From assembly GCF_900112005.1 (NCBI RefSeq), contig NZ_FOKK01000001.1, positions 1-64,000 on the forward strand: 64,000 bases of DNA, written 5' to 3'. This DNA comes from Algoriphagus aquimarinus. GTDB lineage: Bacteria; Bacteroidota; Bacteroidia; Cytophagales; Cyclobacteriaceae. The notes beneath the pieces were generated by a model. That model was not told the DNA's origin, did not search any database, and worked only from the letters and a program-made list of their open reading frames with translations. Of the stretch, positions 40,805 through 50,480 are shown piece by piece (within the stretch, counting starts at the first letter, position 1; each line of letters opens with the position of its first letter). A program made the translations under genes and the position numbers.

Positions 40805-43243
40805 CTAAAAATCATCACCACCATCTCCTCCTTCTCTACTGCTCCTGTTTTCGCCAGCCTTCTCTTTGAATCCTCCAAATCTATAGGTAAATGCAAGAGT
40901 CCCAACACGAGTTTCACGCTGGAATACCCGCTTCTCATCAAATCGAGGATTGGTAGTAGTGATTCTAAAATTCCGAGTATTGAAGATATCACTGACATTG
41001 GCAGAGATAGTTGCTTTACCATTAAAAATGTCTTTGCGTAAGCCCATATTCAAGCTGTACTGCGGCTCGATCTGGCCTTGAGCCAATACGATCGGGCCTC
41101 GGTAATTCCCCTGCGCCTGCACACTAAACCAGTTTGGGATTAACCAATTTGCCAGCAAATTCAAGGTCCAACTGAAATTCTCATTGCTGAAATCTTGCTC
41201 TATGTTCTCAGCATTGATTTTGGAATAGAATAAGTTTCCAGTCAAAGTTGCATCAAGGTTGTTGAAGACTTGAATCTGATTGATCAGTTCAAAACCGGTA
41301 CTGGATCTCGTATCTGCATTTTGTCGACTTTGAATAGCGACGTTATCATCAGTCAGAATCGTGATTCGAGTTTCCACATCCGTACTGAAACGATGGTATA
41401 CTGTCGCATTCAGCAAGTACTTATCCCAGCCTTTCATGTAGCCTACTTCATAGCTATCAGTGAATTCTGGCTTCAAATATGGATTACCAACGCTAAAATT
41501 GTATTGATCCCGCACTCTATAAATCGGTGCCAAATCCCAAATGCTCGGTCTGGAAATTCTTCGCGTGTAATTCAGTGTTAGCTCATTCTCTGGCGCGAGG
41601 GTATAGCTCAAAAAAGCACTTGGAAAGACATTGAAGTAATCATTAGGAATACTTTCATTCTTCCTCACAGTTTCACCCAAGGTCTCCGTGTATTCTGCTC
41701 TTAGACCGAGCTGGTAACCAAATTTTCCTTTGGTGTTTTTATAAGTAAAATAGGCTGCGTAGACATGCTCGTCAAAATCAAATGTATCAGTTAAAGAATC
41801 CACGACGACAGGTTCAAAGTCTGAGAACTCATCGCCCTGAGCAAATCGCTGGCTCCATTGCCAGTTTCCAACTGTAGCTTTCAAGCCAGTTTCTATCGAA
41901 GCTCCATTGGTAAAAGGCTTCTCGTAGTCCAGCTGAGCTACGTATAGATTACTTGTTCTTGGCCTGTCATTCGTTTGGGTCAATCGTTTTGCAGGTTCAG
42001 AATTGCCATCTGCATTAAAGAACTCCTGATTATAAAATTCGGTTTGCTCTCGGTTGTCATAAGAATACGAAAGAGATGAGTATAACTTTTGACCCAGTGA
42101 ATCGATGTTCCAGGTGTAATTTATACCGCCTTCATAATTCCCACTTTTACTTAATTCGTCATTGATACGAACAAAACTAGAATCCAGCATACCGCTTTCA
42201 CTCAAGTTACGCTGTGTGATGTCTGCGTATTCTATTTCATCGTCGAAATTCCCCTGAAAATAAACTCCTAACAATGCTCTATCTGAAACATTGTAATCTA
42301 CTCCTGCTCTGATTAAGTGAGTCTTTTCGATCTCATACCCGTCCTGAACTTGCTCCAGTCGTGGAGAAAAACCATCCAGGTAATTATTTCTACTTCCTTC
42401 ACCATTTTCCCGCTGCCGTCTATTCTGCCAATTGTAAGAAGTATAGAAATTGGCTTTATCTGTACCATAATTCAAGTTGACACCTGCTTGATATTTTTCG
42501 CGTGTTCCGATAGAAGCATTTACCTGCCCATTGAAACCCGTTTTTTCATTTTTCTTTAAAACAATATTGATAATCCCACCCACGCCTGTGGCATCGTATC
42601 GAGAAGATGGATTTGTGATCAATTCTACAGACTTAATGCTATTGGCAGGAAATTGCGACAAAATACTCTCAGCATCATCGCCCGAAAGATTAGAAGGACG
42701 GCCATTTATATAGATCAGAATATTACCGCTCCCACGCATCGTGATTCCTCCTTCGTCATCCACTTGAATCGATGGCAAAGTACTTAGCAATTGGGAAGCA
42801 GTTTGGCCTTCTGCTACGATACTGTTTTCCACATTGTATATACGCTTATCTATATCTGACTCAAACATTGACGTAACTCCCTCCACTACTACTTCTTGTA
42901 GATTTTGCGCATCTTCCTCCAGTGTTATCGTCCCGAGATTGACCGAGTTTTTGTTTGTGCCAAGTGTAATCTTTTCATAAAACTCCAAGTAACCAATAAA
43001 TCCAACCCGCAAAATATAATCTCCAGGGTTCGTTACAAACTCAAAACTCCCATCTAAATCACTCATTCCCCCAGTGACAACAGCAGAATCATTAGGTGAC
43101 AATAGGGCGATATTCGCAAACTCAAGAGCCGCTTCGCGTTTACCATCCATCACTTTTCCTTTTACTCGAATCTCTTGAGCAAAGGCATCAAAGGATGACA
43201 TCAGAAAAAATAAAAGAATTGATAGAGGGGAAAATTTATTCAT
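40805..43243 (-). CDS. TonB-dependent receptor-like outer membrane protein (OMP_b-brl_3 type)
   Basis: 812 residues: signal peptide FSPLSILLFFLMSSFDAFAQ, a carboxypeptidase regulatory-like domain (IRVKGKVMDGKREAALEFANI, DLDGSFEF), a plug domain (LQEVVVEGVTSMFESDIDKRIYNVE in part, then SPSIQV-type TLPSIQVDDEGGI, NPSSRYDATGVGGIIN) and a C-terminal 14-22-strand barrel (ELTLNYTRRISRPS). This family lacks a clear TonB box and is common in Bacteroidota; its cargo is unknown. The C-terminus is rich in Gly/Ser/Asp (SSREGGDGGDDF). ATG 43243 is used because the signal peptide begins there. No SusD partner is present. Confidence 0.85.
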   Translation of the reverse strand: MNKFSPLSILLFFLMSSFDAFAQEIRVKGKVMDGKREAALEFANIALLSPNDSAVVTGGMSDLDGSFEFVTNPGDYILRVGFIGYLEFYEKITLGTNKNSVNLGTITLEEDAQNLQEVVVEGVTSMFESDIDKRIYNVENSIVAEGQTASQLLSTLPSIQVDDEGGITMRGSGNILIYINGRPSNLSGDDAESILSQFPANSIKSVELITNPSSRYDATGVGGIINIVLKKNEKTGFNGQVNASIGTREKYQAGVNLNYGTDKANFYTSYNWQNRRQRENGEGSRNNYLDGFSPRLEQVQDGYEIEKTHLIRAGVDYNVSDRALLGVYFQGNFDDEIEYADITQRNLSESGMLDSSFVRINDELSKSGNYEGGINYTWNIDSLGQKLYSSLSYSYDNREQTEFYNQEFFNADGNSEPAKRLTQTNDRPRTSNLYVAQLDYEKPFTNGASIETGLKATVGNWQWSQRFAQGDEFSDFEPVVVDSLTDTFDFDEHVYAAYFTYKNTKGKFGYQLGLRAEYTETLGETVRKNESIPNDYFNVFPSAFLSYTLAPENELTLNYTRRISRPSIWDLAPIYRVRDQYNFSVGNPYLKPEFTDSYEVGYMKGWDKYLLNATVYHRFSTDVETRITILTDDNVAIQSRQNADTRSSTGFELINQIQVFNNLDATLTGNLFYSKINAENIEQDFSNENFSWTLNLLANWLIPNWFSVQAQGNYRGPIVLAQGQIEPQYSLNMGLRKDIFNGKATISANVSDIFNTRNFRITTTNPRFDEKRVFQRETRVGTLAFTYRFGGFKEKAGENRSSREGGDGGDDF

Positions 43244-43517
43244 AACAACAGATCGAAGCAGTTTAGGGAATGAAGGAAAATCTGAAATGGATTTTAAACA
43301 ATTAATTATCAATTATTTACAACCAAATCTCACAATAGTAACCTGTAATTCACATGAAGGTTTCGCTTTTCTAGCAAAACTTGTTCTATGGAAAAATGTC
43401 TGGATAACATGAAATTTATCAGTTCAAGCGGTAGTCTATTTCTCTTGCATAAAGCAGAGCACTCTGTATAAATAGAGATAAATAGCCTGTAGATTGTTGA
43501 TTTACTTATCTTTAAAA

Positions 43518-45509
43518 ATGATTCGATTGATCTATTCATTGGGCTGTTTGCTAATCACTACCCTTAGCAGCATAAGTTCCTTTGCCCAAACTACAAGAGA
43601 CAATATTCAGAAAAATAATCTCAAAGAATTAACCACTCTTTTAGAAGCTACAAAGCCTAGTGACTCATTGGCAGGAATATATTTAACGAGGATGATTAAC
43701 CTTACTGAAAAAGAAGGGAATTATGATTTGATGGCTGATCTGGCCATTCAATTTTTTCATCACCCATCACCTTCTATTCAAACTCCCAAGCTGAAAAAAG
43801 AGGTCCTTAAAAGAGCAATTACCCATGAACTAAAAGTAAGTGATTCTAAAAATAGAGGAACTCTACACCTGAAATTAGCCGGATCCTATTTCAACCTAGA
43901 GCAATTTGACTCGGCCATAGTGGAGTATGGAATAGCAATAGAAAGATTCGCAAAAAAGGATTCCATTTTGATAGCAGATTCTTACTTCTTTCGTGGACAA
44001 GCAAGAGATTATAAAGGAGACCTACTTGGAGGTATGCAGGATTATCAAACCGCCAAAGATATCTACCATGCACTTGAAGACGAAGAATATGTTAACTATG
44101 TAGATGGTGGGATGGCTATTTTGTTTAGCAAATTTGCCATTTATAATGAGGCAGAAAAAATCAGAAATTCTCTTATCTCGATTTATAAAAAAAGTGAAAA
44201 CACCTTCGATGCTGCGATTCAACTTTACAATCAATCTGAGGATTTTGGGAGACAAGGAAGATTCGACGATCAGCTAAGCTATCTCACAAGTGCTGATTCG
44301 CTGACGCCATTTGACCCACAGGATTATTATACCGAAAGCATGATTAAGCTTTCACTAAGCAACTTCTTTGGAGAGCATGGGGATTTGACAAAGCAGAAAG
44401 AGTACTTCGCTCAGGCGCAAGAAATGATTTCATTTGTGCCAGAAGTAGCTAGTACCAGTCCCGTTTATCTCAATGCCAAAGCTCAGTTAGAATATTCACA
44501 AGGAAATTTATTAGCTGCCAACAAGCTTGTTCAAGAGTCCTTAAGCGCGGCCAAAGAATCCAAAAACATGGATCATTTAATCAAAGCCTACCGTCTACTA
44601 GGAGAAACGTACCAAGATCTGGGTCAGTCGGCCAAAGCATATGAAATCCGAGAAGAATTGACCCGCTATACTGATTCAATATTCGCAGCTAATCAAGCGA
44701 CTACTTTCTCCTATTACCAGACACTTTATGAGACAGAAAGAAAAGAGAGAGAGATCCTGACGAAAACTCAGGAGATAGAATCAATCAATCAGAGTAACGA
44801 AGCCAAACTTAGAATTATAGCAGTCATCGTATTTGTGCTGATTATTTCAGCTGTCTTAATTTTCCTCTGGAAAAACTTGCAGCACGAAAAGAAGAAGAAA
44901 CAAATGCAATCAAGATTTTCTCAAGAACTCCTTAAAAACCAGGAAGCAGAGCGAGTAAGAATATCCAAAGATCTCCACGATGGCTTAGGGCAAAGCCTAC
45001 TTTTGATCAAAAACAAAGTTGCCCTGTCTAAGGACAATACTACCGGTGAATTATTGGATACGGCCATAAGCGAATTACGATCAATTGCCAGATCGCTTCA
45101 CCCCATGCAACTAGAAAAACTCGGCCTGAGTAAAGCCGCTGAACACTTACTAGATCAAATAGATCGCGAAACGGAAATATTTGTTTCCTCTGAGATCGAG
45201 GAGCTAAAAGGAGTTTTGAAAAAAGAAGAGGAATTACAACTATATAGAATCCTTCAAGAATCAATCAATAATGTCCTAAAACACTCCGAGGCAAGCGCAT
45301 TGCGGGTTTTATTCCAAAGAATTGAAAAAGGAGTAGAACTGAAGATCGAAGACAATGGCAAAGGGTTTGATTTTTCGGAAAAATTGAATGACTTTCAAAG
45401 CCTCGGGTTGAAAACGCTAAAGGAACGGATTGCCTCCATGCAAGGAAGTATGAAAGTTACTAGTGAAAAAGGCTCAGGAACCAGCTTAAGTTTTGTCGTT
45501 TATGTCTAG
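43518..45509 (+). CDS. TPR-containing membrane sensor histidine kinase, paired with LuxR regulator
   Basis: 663-residue kinase: signal peptide SLGCLLITTLSSISSFAQ, TPR-like periplasmic repeats (residues about 50-390), membrane span near 431-450 (IIAVIVFVLIISAVLIFLW), a coiled linker, SKDLHDGLGQSLLL with phospho-His near 487, and HATPase_c (EDNGKGFDF, SLGLKTLKERIASMQG). The end overlaps the regulator gene by 8 bases, so the two form a NarX/NarL-like pair. ATG 43518 is preferred over an upstream TTG. A near-consensus box TATCTTTA is right before it. The stimulus is unknown. Confidence 0.87.
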   Translation: MIRLIYSLGCLLITTLSSISSFAQTTRDNIQKNNLKELTTLLEATKPSDSLAGIYLTRMINLTEKEGNYDLMADLAIQFFHHPSPSIQTPKLKKEVLKRAITHELKVSDSKNRGTLHLKLAGSYFNLEQFDSAIVEYGIAIERFAKKDSILIADSYFFRGQARDYKGDLLGGMQDYQTAKDIYHALEDEEYVNYVDGGMAILFSKFAIYNEAEKIRNSLISIYKKSENTFDAAIQLYNQSEDFGRQGRFDDQLSYLTSADSLTPFDPQDYYTESMIKLSLSNFFGEHGDLTKQKEYFAQAQEMISFVPEVASTSPVYLNAKAQLEYSQGNLLAANKLVQESLSAAKESKNMDHLIKAYRLLGETYQDLGQSAKAYEIREELTRYTDSIFAANQATTFSYYQTLYETERKEREILTKTQEIESINQSNEAKLRIIAVIVFVLIISAVLIFLWKNLQHEKKKKQMQSRFSQELLKNQEAERVRISKDLHDGLGQSLLLIKNKVALSKDNTTGELLDTAISELRSIARSLHPMQLEKLGLSKAAEHLLDQIDRETEIFVSSEIEELKGVLKKEEELQLYRILQESINNVLKHSEASALRVLFQRIEKGVELKIEDNGKGFDFSEKLNDFQSLGLKTLKERIASMQGSMKVTSEKGSGTSLSFVVYV

Positions 45510-46137
45510 TCAAAAGCCAACAGTAATCATTGCGGATGATCATCCCATTCTTTTGAAAGGATTGTACGATTTCTTAAGCGACATGGGATTGGACATCATA
45601 GGTATGGCCAATGAGGGGCAGAGCGCACTAGATCTTATTATCAAATTCAATCCTCAGCTTGCTATTTTAGACATGGAAATGCCTAAAAAAACTGGGCTTG
45701 AGATTGCTGCCGACTGCAAGAAACTTGGCCTCTCCACTAAAGTGATCCTACTTACACTTCATAAAGAAATTTACCTCTACCATCAGGCCAAGGAATTGAA
45801 CCTGTCAGGTTATATTTTGAAGGAATTTGCGCTCGATGACTTATCAAAAGCTGTATCTAAAGTTTTAGCTGGAGGACAATTTTTCAGCGAGAAAATTTTC
45901 GAAGGTCTCAAAGAAAATAAGTATCAATCAGGTGAAAATCCCTTAACACCTTCAGAAGTAAAAATCCTTAGATTATTAGCGGACGGACTTTCTACCAAGG
46001 AAATTGCCAACAAACTTTTTATATCCGAGCGGACTGTAGACAAGCACAGGAGCAATATGATTGTAAAGCTTCAACTAGAAAAAAAGCATAACTCTCTGTT
46101 AATCTGGGCTCAAAAGAACCGTGATATTATAGATTGA
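45502..46137 (+). CDS. LuxR/NarL-family response regulator
   Basis: 211-residue response regulator. Receiver domain with VIIADDHPIL (acidic pocket), phospho-Asp 57 in LAILDMEMPKK, Thr in VILLTLH and Lys in YILKEF. The output domain is a LuxR helix-turn-helix: LTPSEVKILRLLADGLSTKEIANKL in part, then FISERTVDKHRSNMIVKL. It overlaps the kinase stop codon. A palindrome (46167-46184) immediately downstream, at the promoter of the next gene, is a likely target. Confidence 0.93.
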   Translation: MSSQKPTVIIADDHPILLKGLYDFLSDMGLDIIGMANEGQSALDLIIKFNPQLAILDMEMPKKTGLEIAADCKKLGLSTKVILLTLHKEIYLYHQAKELNLSGYILKEFALDDLSKAVSKVLAGGQFFSEKIFEGLKENKYQSGENPLTPSEVKILRLLADGLSTKEIANKLFISERTVDKHRSNMIVKLQLEKKHNSLLIWAQKNRDIID

Positions 46138-46166
46138 GCGTATTTTGTCCTAAGTGAAATCAAAAT

Positions 46167-46214
46167 ATACGTGTTTATACGTATTGAGTCGTCTCTTAAT
46201 TTTGGCTAGGTTTG
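46167..46214 (+). promoter_or_regulatory. Palindromic activator site plus near-perfect promoter
   Basis: ATACGTGTTTATACGTAT (46167-46184), 14 of 18 positions symmetrical, is followed by TTG (46184-46186), 20 bases and TAGGTTTG (46207-46214). The palindrome touches the -33 element and is centred about 44 bases before the expected start, the classic place for an activator. The regulator gene ends 30 bases upstream. Confidence 0.6.
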
Positions 46215-46251
46215 GTTTAAGATTTCAGCACAAACCAACTTTTTTTCCAAA

Positions 46252-46527
46252 ATGAAAATATCTAGCCTACAGGGGGATTTTAAAGTAATCCAAACTATAA
46301 AAAATCATGACGAGTTACTTGTCTTAGGATCTTGGCAGGATTTGGTTAGAATGTTTGATAGTAGCAGAACTTTTCTGGTGAACAGAAGTGAATCGCTTTT
46401 TGGCATCTACCTCTGCAAACAAGAATGTGCTGAGTTCATGAATAAAATAATTCAGGATATTGATTACAATGAGTGGGAAAACTTTAAGATAGAGGCGCCT
46501 ACTTACCACAAACAATTCCAAGCATAA
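46252..46527 (+). CDS. Small protein of unknown function, probable response-regulator target
   Basis: 91-residue soluble protein with no signal peptide or recognised domain (MKISSLQGDFKVIQTIKN; GSWQDLVRMFDSS; NEWENFKIEAP). Two cysteines (YLCKQEC). It follows the LuxR-type regulator gene after 115 bases and has its own excellent promoter with an upstream palindrome, so its transcription is probably switched by the kinase/regulator pair. Convergent with the nucleoside phosphorylase gene. Function unknown. Confidence 0.6.
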   Translation: MKISSLQGDFKVIQTIKNHDELLVLGSWQDLVRMFDSSRTFLVNRSESLFGIYLCKQECAEFMNKIIQDIDYNEWENFKIEAPTYHKQFQA

Positions 46528-46540
46528 GGGTGATATTTTT

Positions 46541-47398
46541 TCAGCAGTAAACTTCAAGAGCTGCGCGGATCATATGATCAACGGTTTTTTCAGCTTTTTT
46601 ATCAAACTCTCCAGTAGGCCTATTCGCCACAATTGCATTAAGACTAAGAACACGATGATTAAGTAGTTGCCCCATAGCATAATAGCCGGCGGTTTCCATC
46701 TCAAAGTTTGTCATCTTCAAACCCGAAACTTCCAACGAAGCCAATCGCTCGATCATATTATCCATTTTTGGTTTCAGCCTGATTTCTCTTCCTTGTGGAG
46801 CATAGAAACCTGGAGCCGTAAGCGTGACTCCTCGGAAAAATTCATTAGGCAATTTTTGCAATAATTCAGGTGAAGCTGAGGCTTGGTATGGCAAAAAAGT
46901 AAGGTCAAGTGTTCTCTGAACCAACCTCGACCAGTCCTGACTTCCTTCCAATTTTGGATAAAACTGCATCAACGTATCTACACCCACTGCAATCTCTGAA
47001 GCCAACAAACTACCAACAGGTAAGTCTGCCTGCATGCTCCCAGAAGTTCCTAATCGGATAATTTCCAAACTAGTTTCTGAGGGCTTTACTGTATGCGTTT
47101 TGAGATCCACATTTACTAAGGAGTCCAATTCAGTCATCAGAATCTCTACATTATCCGTCCCCATACCCGTACTCATCACGGTAACTCGCTTGCCTCTCAA
47201 TCTTCCTGTATGAGTGACAAATTCACGCTTATTCCCCTTGAAATCAATTTGGTCAAAGTATTTAGATACCAAAGCAACCCGGTCTGGATCTCCCACGGTA
47301 AAAACAAGAGAAGCCAGGTTCTCTGGCTTCAAATGCAAATGATAAATGCTTCCATCAGCATTCAGTATCAGTTCGGATTCTGGAATTTGTCTACTCAC
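46541..47398 (-). CDS. Nucleoside phosphorylase (uridine/purine phosphorylase superfamily)
   Basis: 285-residue PNP_UDP_1 family protein that splits nucleosides with phosphate into base and ribose 1-phosphate. Motifs are VFTVGDPDRVALVSKYFD near residue 32, VMSTGMGTDNVEILMTEL near 75, IRLGTSGSMQADLPVGS near 113 and MTNFEMETAGYYAMG near 230 (the ribose-binding MEmE pattern). The sequence resembles uridine phosphorylase more than PNP, but base specificity cannot be fixed. It precedes no obvious partner; the trhO stop lies 9 bases before its start. Confidence 0.85.
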   Translation of the reverse strand: MSRQIPESELILNADGSIYHLHLKPENLASLVFTVGDPDRVALVSKYFDQIDFKGNKREFVTHTGRLRGKRVTVMSTGMGTDNVEILMTELDSLVNVDLKTHTVKPSETSLEIIRLGTSGSMQADLPVGSLLASEIAVGVDTLMQFYPKLEGSQDWSRLVQRTLDLTFLPYQASASPELLQKLPNEFFRGVTLTAPGFYAPQGREIRLKPKMDNMIERLASLEVSGLKMTNFEMETAGYYAMGQLLNHRVLSLNAIVANRPTGEFDKKAEKTVDHMIRAALEVYC

Positions 47399-47406
47399 AC
47401 TACAAG

Positions 47407-48375
47407 TTAAACAATTGATTTTTCTTTGCCTTTACGGACAAGGCCTTTATACGGATTATAACCGTTAGTATTTTTCTGATAGTAACCTGTACCATCGTAT
47501 TTTCTCTTTTCAGGATTCTCCTTGCACTCGGAGGAACAAGTTCCTTCCATTTCCCAACCACATTCTTCGCACATGGCAACATGCGCGTTACAGGTTTGAT
47601 TAGCACAGTTCACCATACGATCTGAAGGTGTACCGCACACGTGGCAAGTAGATACAATCTTCGGATTAACAGTATTCACATCCACCGCGATTCTATTGTC
47701 AAATACGTAACACTTGCCTTCGAAATCTTCTCCTCCAGCTTCCATTCCGTATTTGATGATACCTCCGTGTAGTTGGTATACATCTTCAAAACCCTGCTCC
47801 AAAAGGAATGCAGATGCTTTTTCACATTTGATTCCGCCAGTGCAATAGGTTAAAACCTTCTTGTTTTTCAGATGCTCCAGTTCTTTTACTTTTTCAGGGA
47901 AATCGCGGAAGTTGTCAATATCAAGCGTTAACGCATTTTTGAAACGCCCCAACTCATGTTCGTAATTAGAACGAACATCTAGGATGACAACATCTTCTTG
48001 ATCCTTCAAGGCTTTGAATTGCTCAGGATCGAGATGCTTACCTGTTTTTACGTTAGGATCGAGATGTCTCAGTGCACTGTGGACAATCTCAGGCTTGTAT
48101 CGCACGTGAGTTTTGGTAAATGCGTGCTTGTCATGCGAATCTATTTTAAATTCAGTTTTAGCAAACCTCGAATCAGCATGGATATAGGCCATGTATTTCT
48201 CGCAGTCTCCCACTAAACCAGAAACAGTTCCGTTCAGTCCCTCATCAGAAATGATGACTCTTCCACGGATGTTATTCTCAACACAAAACAGGTGATGCTG
48301 CTCGCGATATTCTTCAGGATTATCAATCTTGGCGTAGCAGTAATAAAGGAGGATTTGGTAATTGGTGTTTTCCAT
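47407..48375 (-). CDS. trhO: tRNA uridine(34) hydroxylase, rhodanese family
   Basis: 322-residue TrhO (YceA) homologue that installs 5-hydroxyuridine at tRNA position 34. It has the N-terminal acylphosphatase-like region (IRGRVIISDEGLNGTVSG), a rhodanese domain with the loop LTYCTGGIKCEKASAFL (catalytic Cys in YCTGGI) and a C-terminal cysteine-rich segment (CHVCGTPS, CANQTC, CEECGWEMEGTC) likely to bind metal. Length is normal. Co-directional with the phosphorylase gene (9-base gap). Confidence 0.93.
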   Translation of the reverse strand: MENTNYQILLYYCYAKIDNPEEYREQHHLFCVENNIRGRVIISDEGLNGTVSGLVGDCEKYMAYIHADSRFAKTEFKIDSHDKHAFTKTHVRYKPEIVHSALRHLDPNVKTGKHLDPEQFKALKDQEDVVILDVRSNYEHELGRFKNALTLDIDNFRDFPEKVKELEHLKNKKVLTYCTGGIKCEKASAFLLEQGFEDVYQLHGGIIKYGMEAGGEDFEGKCYVFDNRIAVDVNTVNPKIVSTCHVCGTPSDRMVNCANQTCNAHVAMCEECGWEMEGTCSSECKENPEKRKYDGTGYYQKNTNGYNPYKGLVRKGKEKSIV

Positions 48376-48447
48376 AACTTGAGCCCTGTTGCGGCAGGGT
48401 GTTTAAGAATTTTAGATTTGAAATTTCAAATTTCAAATTAGTACGTA

Positions 48448-49083
48448 CTATTTAACTTTTGCGGCAGGGTTTCCAAAGACTGTTTCATTTGACCCAACTG
48501 AAGAGATCACCACTGATCCGGCACCTACTCGAGCATTTTTGCCGATAGTTAGGCCAGATATAATAGTCGCTCCAGAACCAATGAAAGCACCTTCTTCAAT
48601 CGTCACTTCGGAATTGATCACTGAGCCAGCTCCGATTTGGACGAAATCTCCCAACTTAGCCTTGTGCTCTATGATCGCTGCGGAATTGATAATACAATGA
48701 CTTCCGATCTCTGCTCCAGCACCTATATTCACATTGGCATTGATGAAATTACCATGACCGATAGTAGCGTCAGTAGAAATAAATGATCGTCTATGAATAG
48801 CATTCACAGGCTGTACCTTGCGACGATCGTTCAATAGTTCTACCAAGAATTTACGATACTTCGGATTCTCTTCTGCTACAAAAGCCTCTGTCTTTTGACC
48901 GATTAGCTTCAAGAAACCGTCGTCCTCAGGATTTCCTAGTACGGAAACTGTGTTAATCTCAGTTCCATGAATTTTTTCATCCTCATCCAAAAACCCAAAT
49001 ACAACGACATTGTTGCTATTGAATATCTCTAGCGCGGGATGGGCGATGCCTTTTGCCCCAAAAATAATAACTGGTTTTTCCAT
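48448..49083 (-). CDS. NeuD/PglB/VioB-type sugar O- or N-acetyltransferase
   Basis: 211-residue left-handed beta-helix acetyltransferase. An N-terminal Rossmann-like domain (PVIIFGAKGIAHPALEIF) precedes hexapeptide repeats (GHGNFINANVNIGAGAEIG, GDFVQIGAGSVINSEVTI) ending in VFGNPAAKVK. Such enzymes acetylate nucleotide sugars or sialic-acid-like sugars for surface glycans. ATG 49083 is preferred because a promoter box lies over the upstream in-frame start. The surrounding genes give no glycan context. Confidence 0.87.
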   Translation of the reverse strand: MEKPVIIFGAKGIAHPALEIFNSNNVVVFGFLDEDEKIHGTEINTVSVLGNPEDDGFLKLIGQKTEAFVAEENPKYRKFLVELLNDRRKVQPVNAIHRRSFISTDATIGHGNFINANVNIGAGAEIGSHCIINSAAIIEHKAKLGDFVQIGAGSVINSEVTIEEGAFIGSGATIISGLTIGKNARVGAGSVVISSVGSNETVFGNPAAKVK

Positions 49084-49104
49084 AGTTTTCTGCAATTCAG
49101 GCTG

Positions 49105-49135
49105 CAAAAATACAGGAATTCACTGGCTTACCCAA
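49105..49135 (-). promoter_or_regulatory. Promoter of the acetyltransferase gene
   Basis: Minus strand TTG (49135-49133), 20 bases, TATTTTTG (49112-49105), an exact TAnnTTTG match. It sits at the end of the DUF2851 gene and fixes the acetyltransferase start at 49083. Confidence 0.6.
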
Positions 49136-49138
49136 GAA

Positions 49139-50434
49139 TCACTTGGATTCAGTTTTGATCAGCGTTTGGGCAATTTTGCATTGGAGACATTTTTTCGGTT
49201 GGCAATAATTCTTAAATAAGCCGATCATTCCTTGTGAGTCGAAGGCATTCTCTGCAGTCCATCCGTGAGATTTAAATCGTCGGATGATATAATTATTCTC
49301 CGCTGAAACTTCCTGTAAAAGATCGAAACACCGTTCTTGCCAGTCTGGCTCCTCAAAATATCGCCCGTAGGCAAACCAAAGCGGAATGACATAATTGATA
49401 ACAAGTAGCTCTAGCGCAGTAGTGGAAATCCCCGAGCTCGTCTGTCGCTCTGATGGTTTCCCAAAATTGAAATGATACTGCCAATAATCACTAGGCTTCA
49501 CTCTCAGTAATTTCTTCATTCCTGCAAAATCTCTGGAATCCTGCAACACTGACTGGAGTAAACTCGGTGCATTGGATAAAATAGCCGCTAATTGAGCAAT
49601 TCTTAACGTAGGAAAATTACTAGGGCGCACACTCATAAACGTCCAATGTTGCCGCTTCATGGTGGCATCCCAATCGTATTTCTTGCGATAAAAATCATGC
49701 TCCCGAATCAAATGCTGCACATACGGTTCCTCAGATTCTGACGGTAATAAGCCTGCTTGACCCATGAGGATTGCTTCCAAAACAGGCAATTGATCTCTGT
49801 GTTTTTGGAGGGTTTTGTAGGGCACCAAAGTAGCCAATTCGCCCATGGCCTGGCTATTGGTTTTAAAGCCGAAACAAACAAAAAGCCAACGATAAGCCGT
49901 TTCTTCCCAGTTGTCTGTGGTTTCTTTGAGCAAATTTAGAATCAAGGAAGATTTTTCATGCAGTCTCTCGACGAGAGATTTCTCCATAGCAGAAAAGCGA
50001 ACAATCTCAGGCACATCCTTCAGTCCATGTGCGCAAGGTAATTCAGATTTGTAATCAAGCATTTGCTCATAATTCCGCCAGATGTCCAGAAAAATCAATC
50101 CTTTCAGTTCCAAGGTTGGCATAGAAGTCCCGTCATTTCTCAGGACTTCCTGATCATTTTCCCAAACCACATGTAGCACCACAGAATTATAGGCAGGATT
50201 ACCGCCGTGTGCGTGCTGCTTCCATTCGCTAGCTAATCGATGTACTTCTACATGACCGTGGAGGATAACATTATCGATCACTACGACAGAGTCGCGAAAA
50301 TCTGGCCCTTCACTTAGATTATGAAATCCAACTTGAATTATTTTCAGAACCTCATGATCTGTTGTTCGAAGTTCTTTCTTGTCGAAGTATTGATACTTCC
50401 ATACTAGCTGTAAAAAATCCTCTTTGAAATTCAT
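49139..50434 (-). CDS. DUF2851 family protein
   Basis: 431-residue protein of the DUF2851 family, found widely in Bacteroidota. Typical segments are QLVWKYQYFDKKELRTTD, VGFHNLSEGPDFRDSVVVIDN in part, HGHVEVHRLASEWKQHAHG, NSVVLHVVWEND and a C-terminal YIIRRFKSHGWTAENAFDSQG with a cysteine cluster (CQPKKCLQCKIAQ). The EVH motif and an Asp in GPDF recall nuclease-like folds, but no activity is proven. Confidence 0.88.
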   Translation of the reverse strand: MNFKEDFLQLVWKYQYFDKKELRTTDHEVLKIIQVGFHNLSEGPDFRDSVVVIDNVILHGHVEVHRLASEWKQHAHGGNPAYNSVVLHVVWENDQEVLRNDGTSMPTLELKGLIFLDIWRNYEQMLDYKSELPCAHGLKDVPEIVRFSAMEKSLVERLHEKSSLILNLLKETTDNWEETAYRWLFVCFGFKTNSQAMGELATLVPYKTLQKHRDQLPVLEAILMGQAGLLPSESEEPYVQHLIREHDFYRKKYDWDATMKRQHWTFMSVRPSNFPTLRIAQLAAILSNAPSLLQSVLQDSRDFAGMKKLLRVKPSDYWQYHFNFGKPSERQTSSGISTTALELLVINYVIPLWFAYGRYFEEPDWQERCFDLLQEVSAENNYIIRRFKSHGWTAENAFDSQGMIGLFKNYCQPKKCLQCKIAQTLIKTESK

Positions 50435-50480
50435 AAAAGTTCAGGCTAAAAATCAAATGAATTTAGCAAAAAGCTGAAAA

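Noticed and set aside
43330..43539. 69-codon minus-strand frame between the TonB-type gene and the kinase gene
   Set aside because: Overlaps the kinase start and promoter region; no conserved features.
48388..48472. TTGCGGCAGGGT occurring twice around the trhO/acetyltransferase gap
   Set aside because: One copy is inside the coding end of the acetyltransferase gene; 12 bases twice is probably chance.
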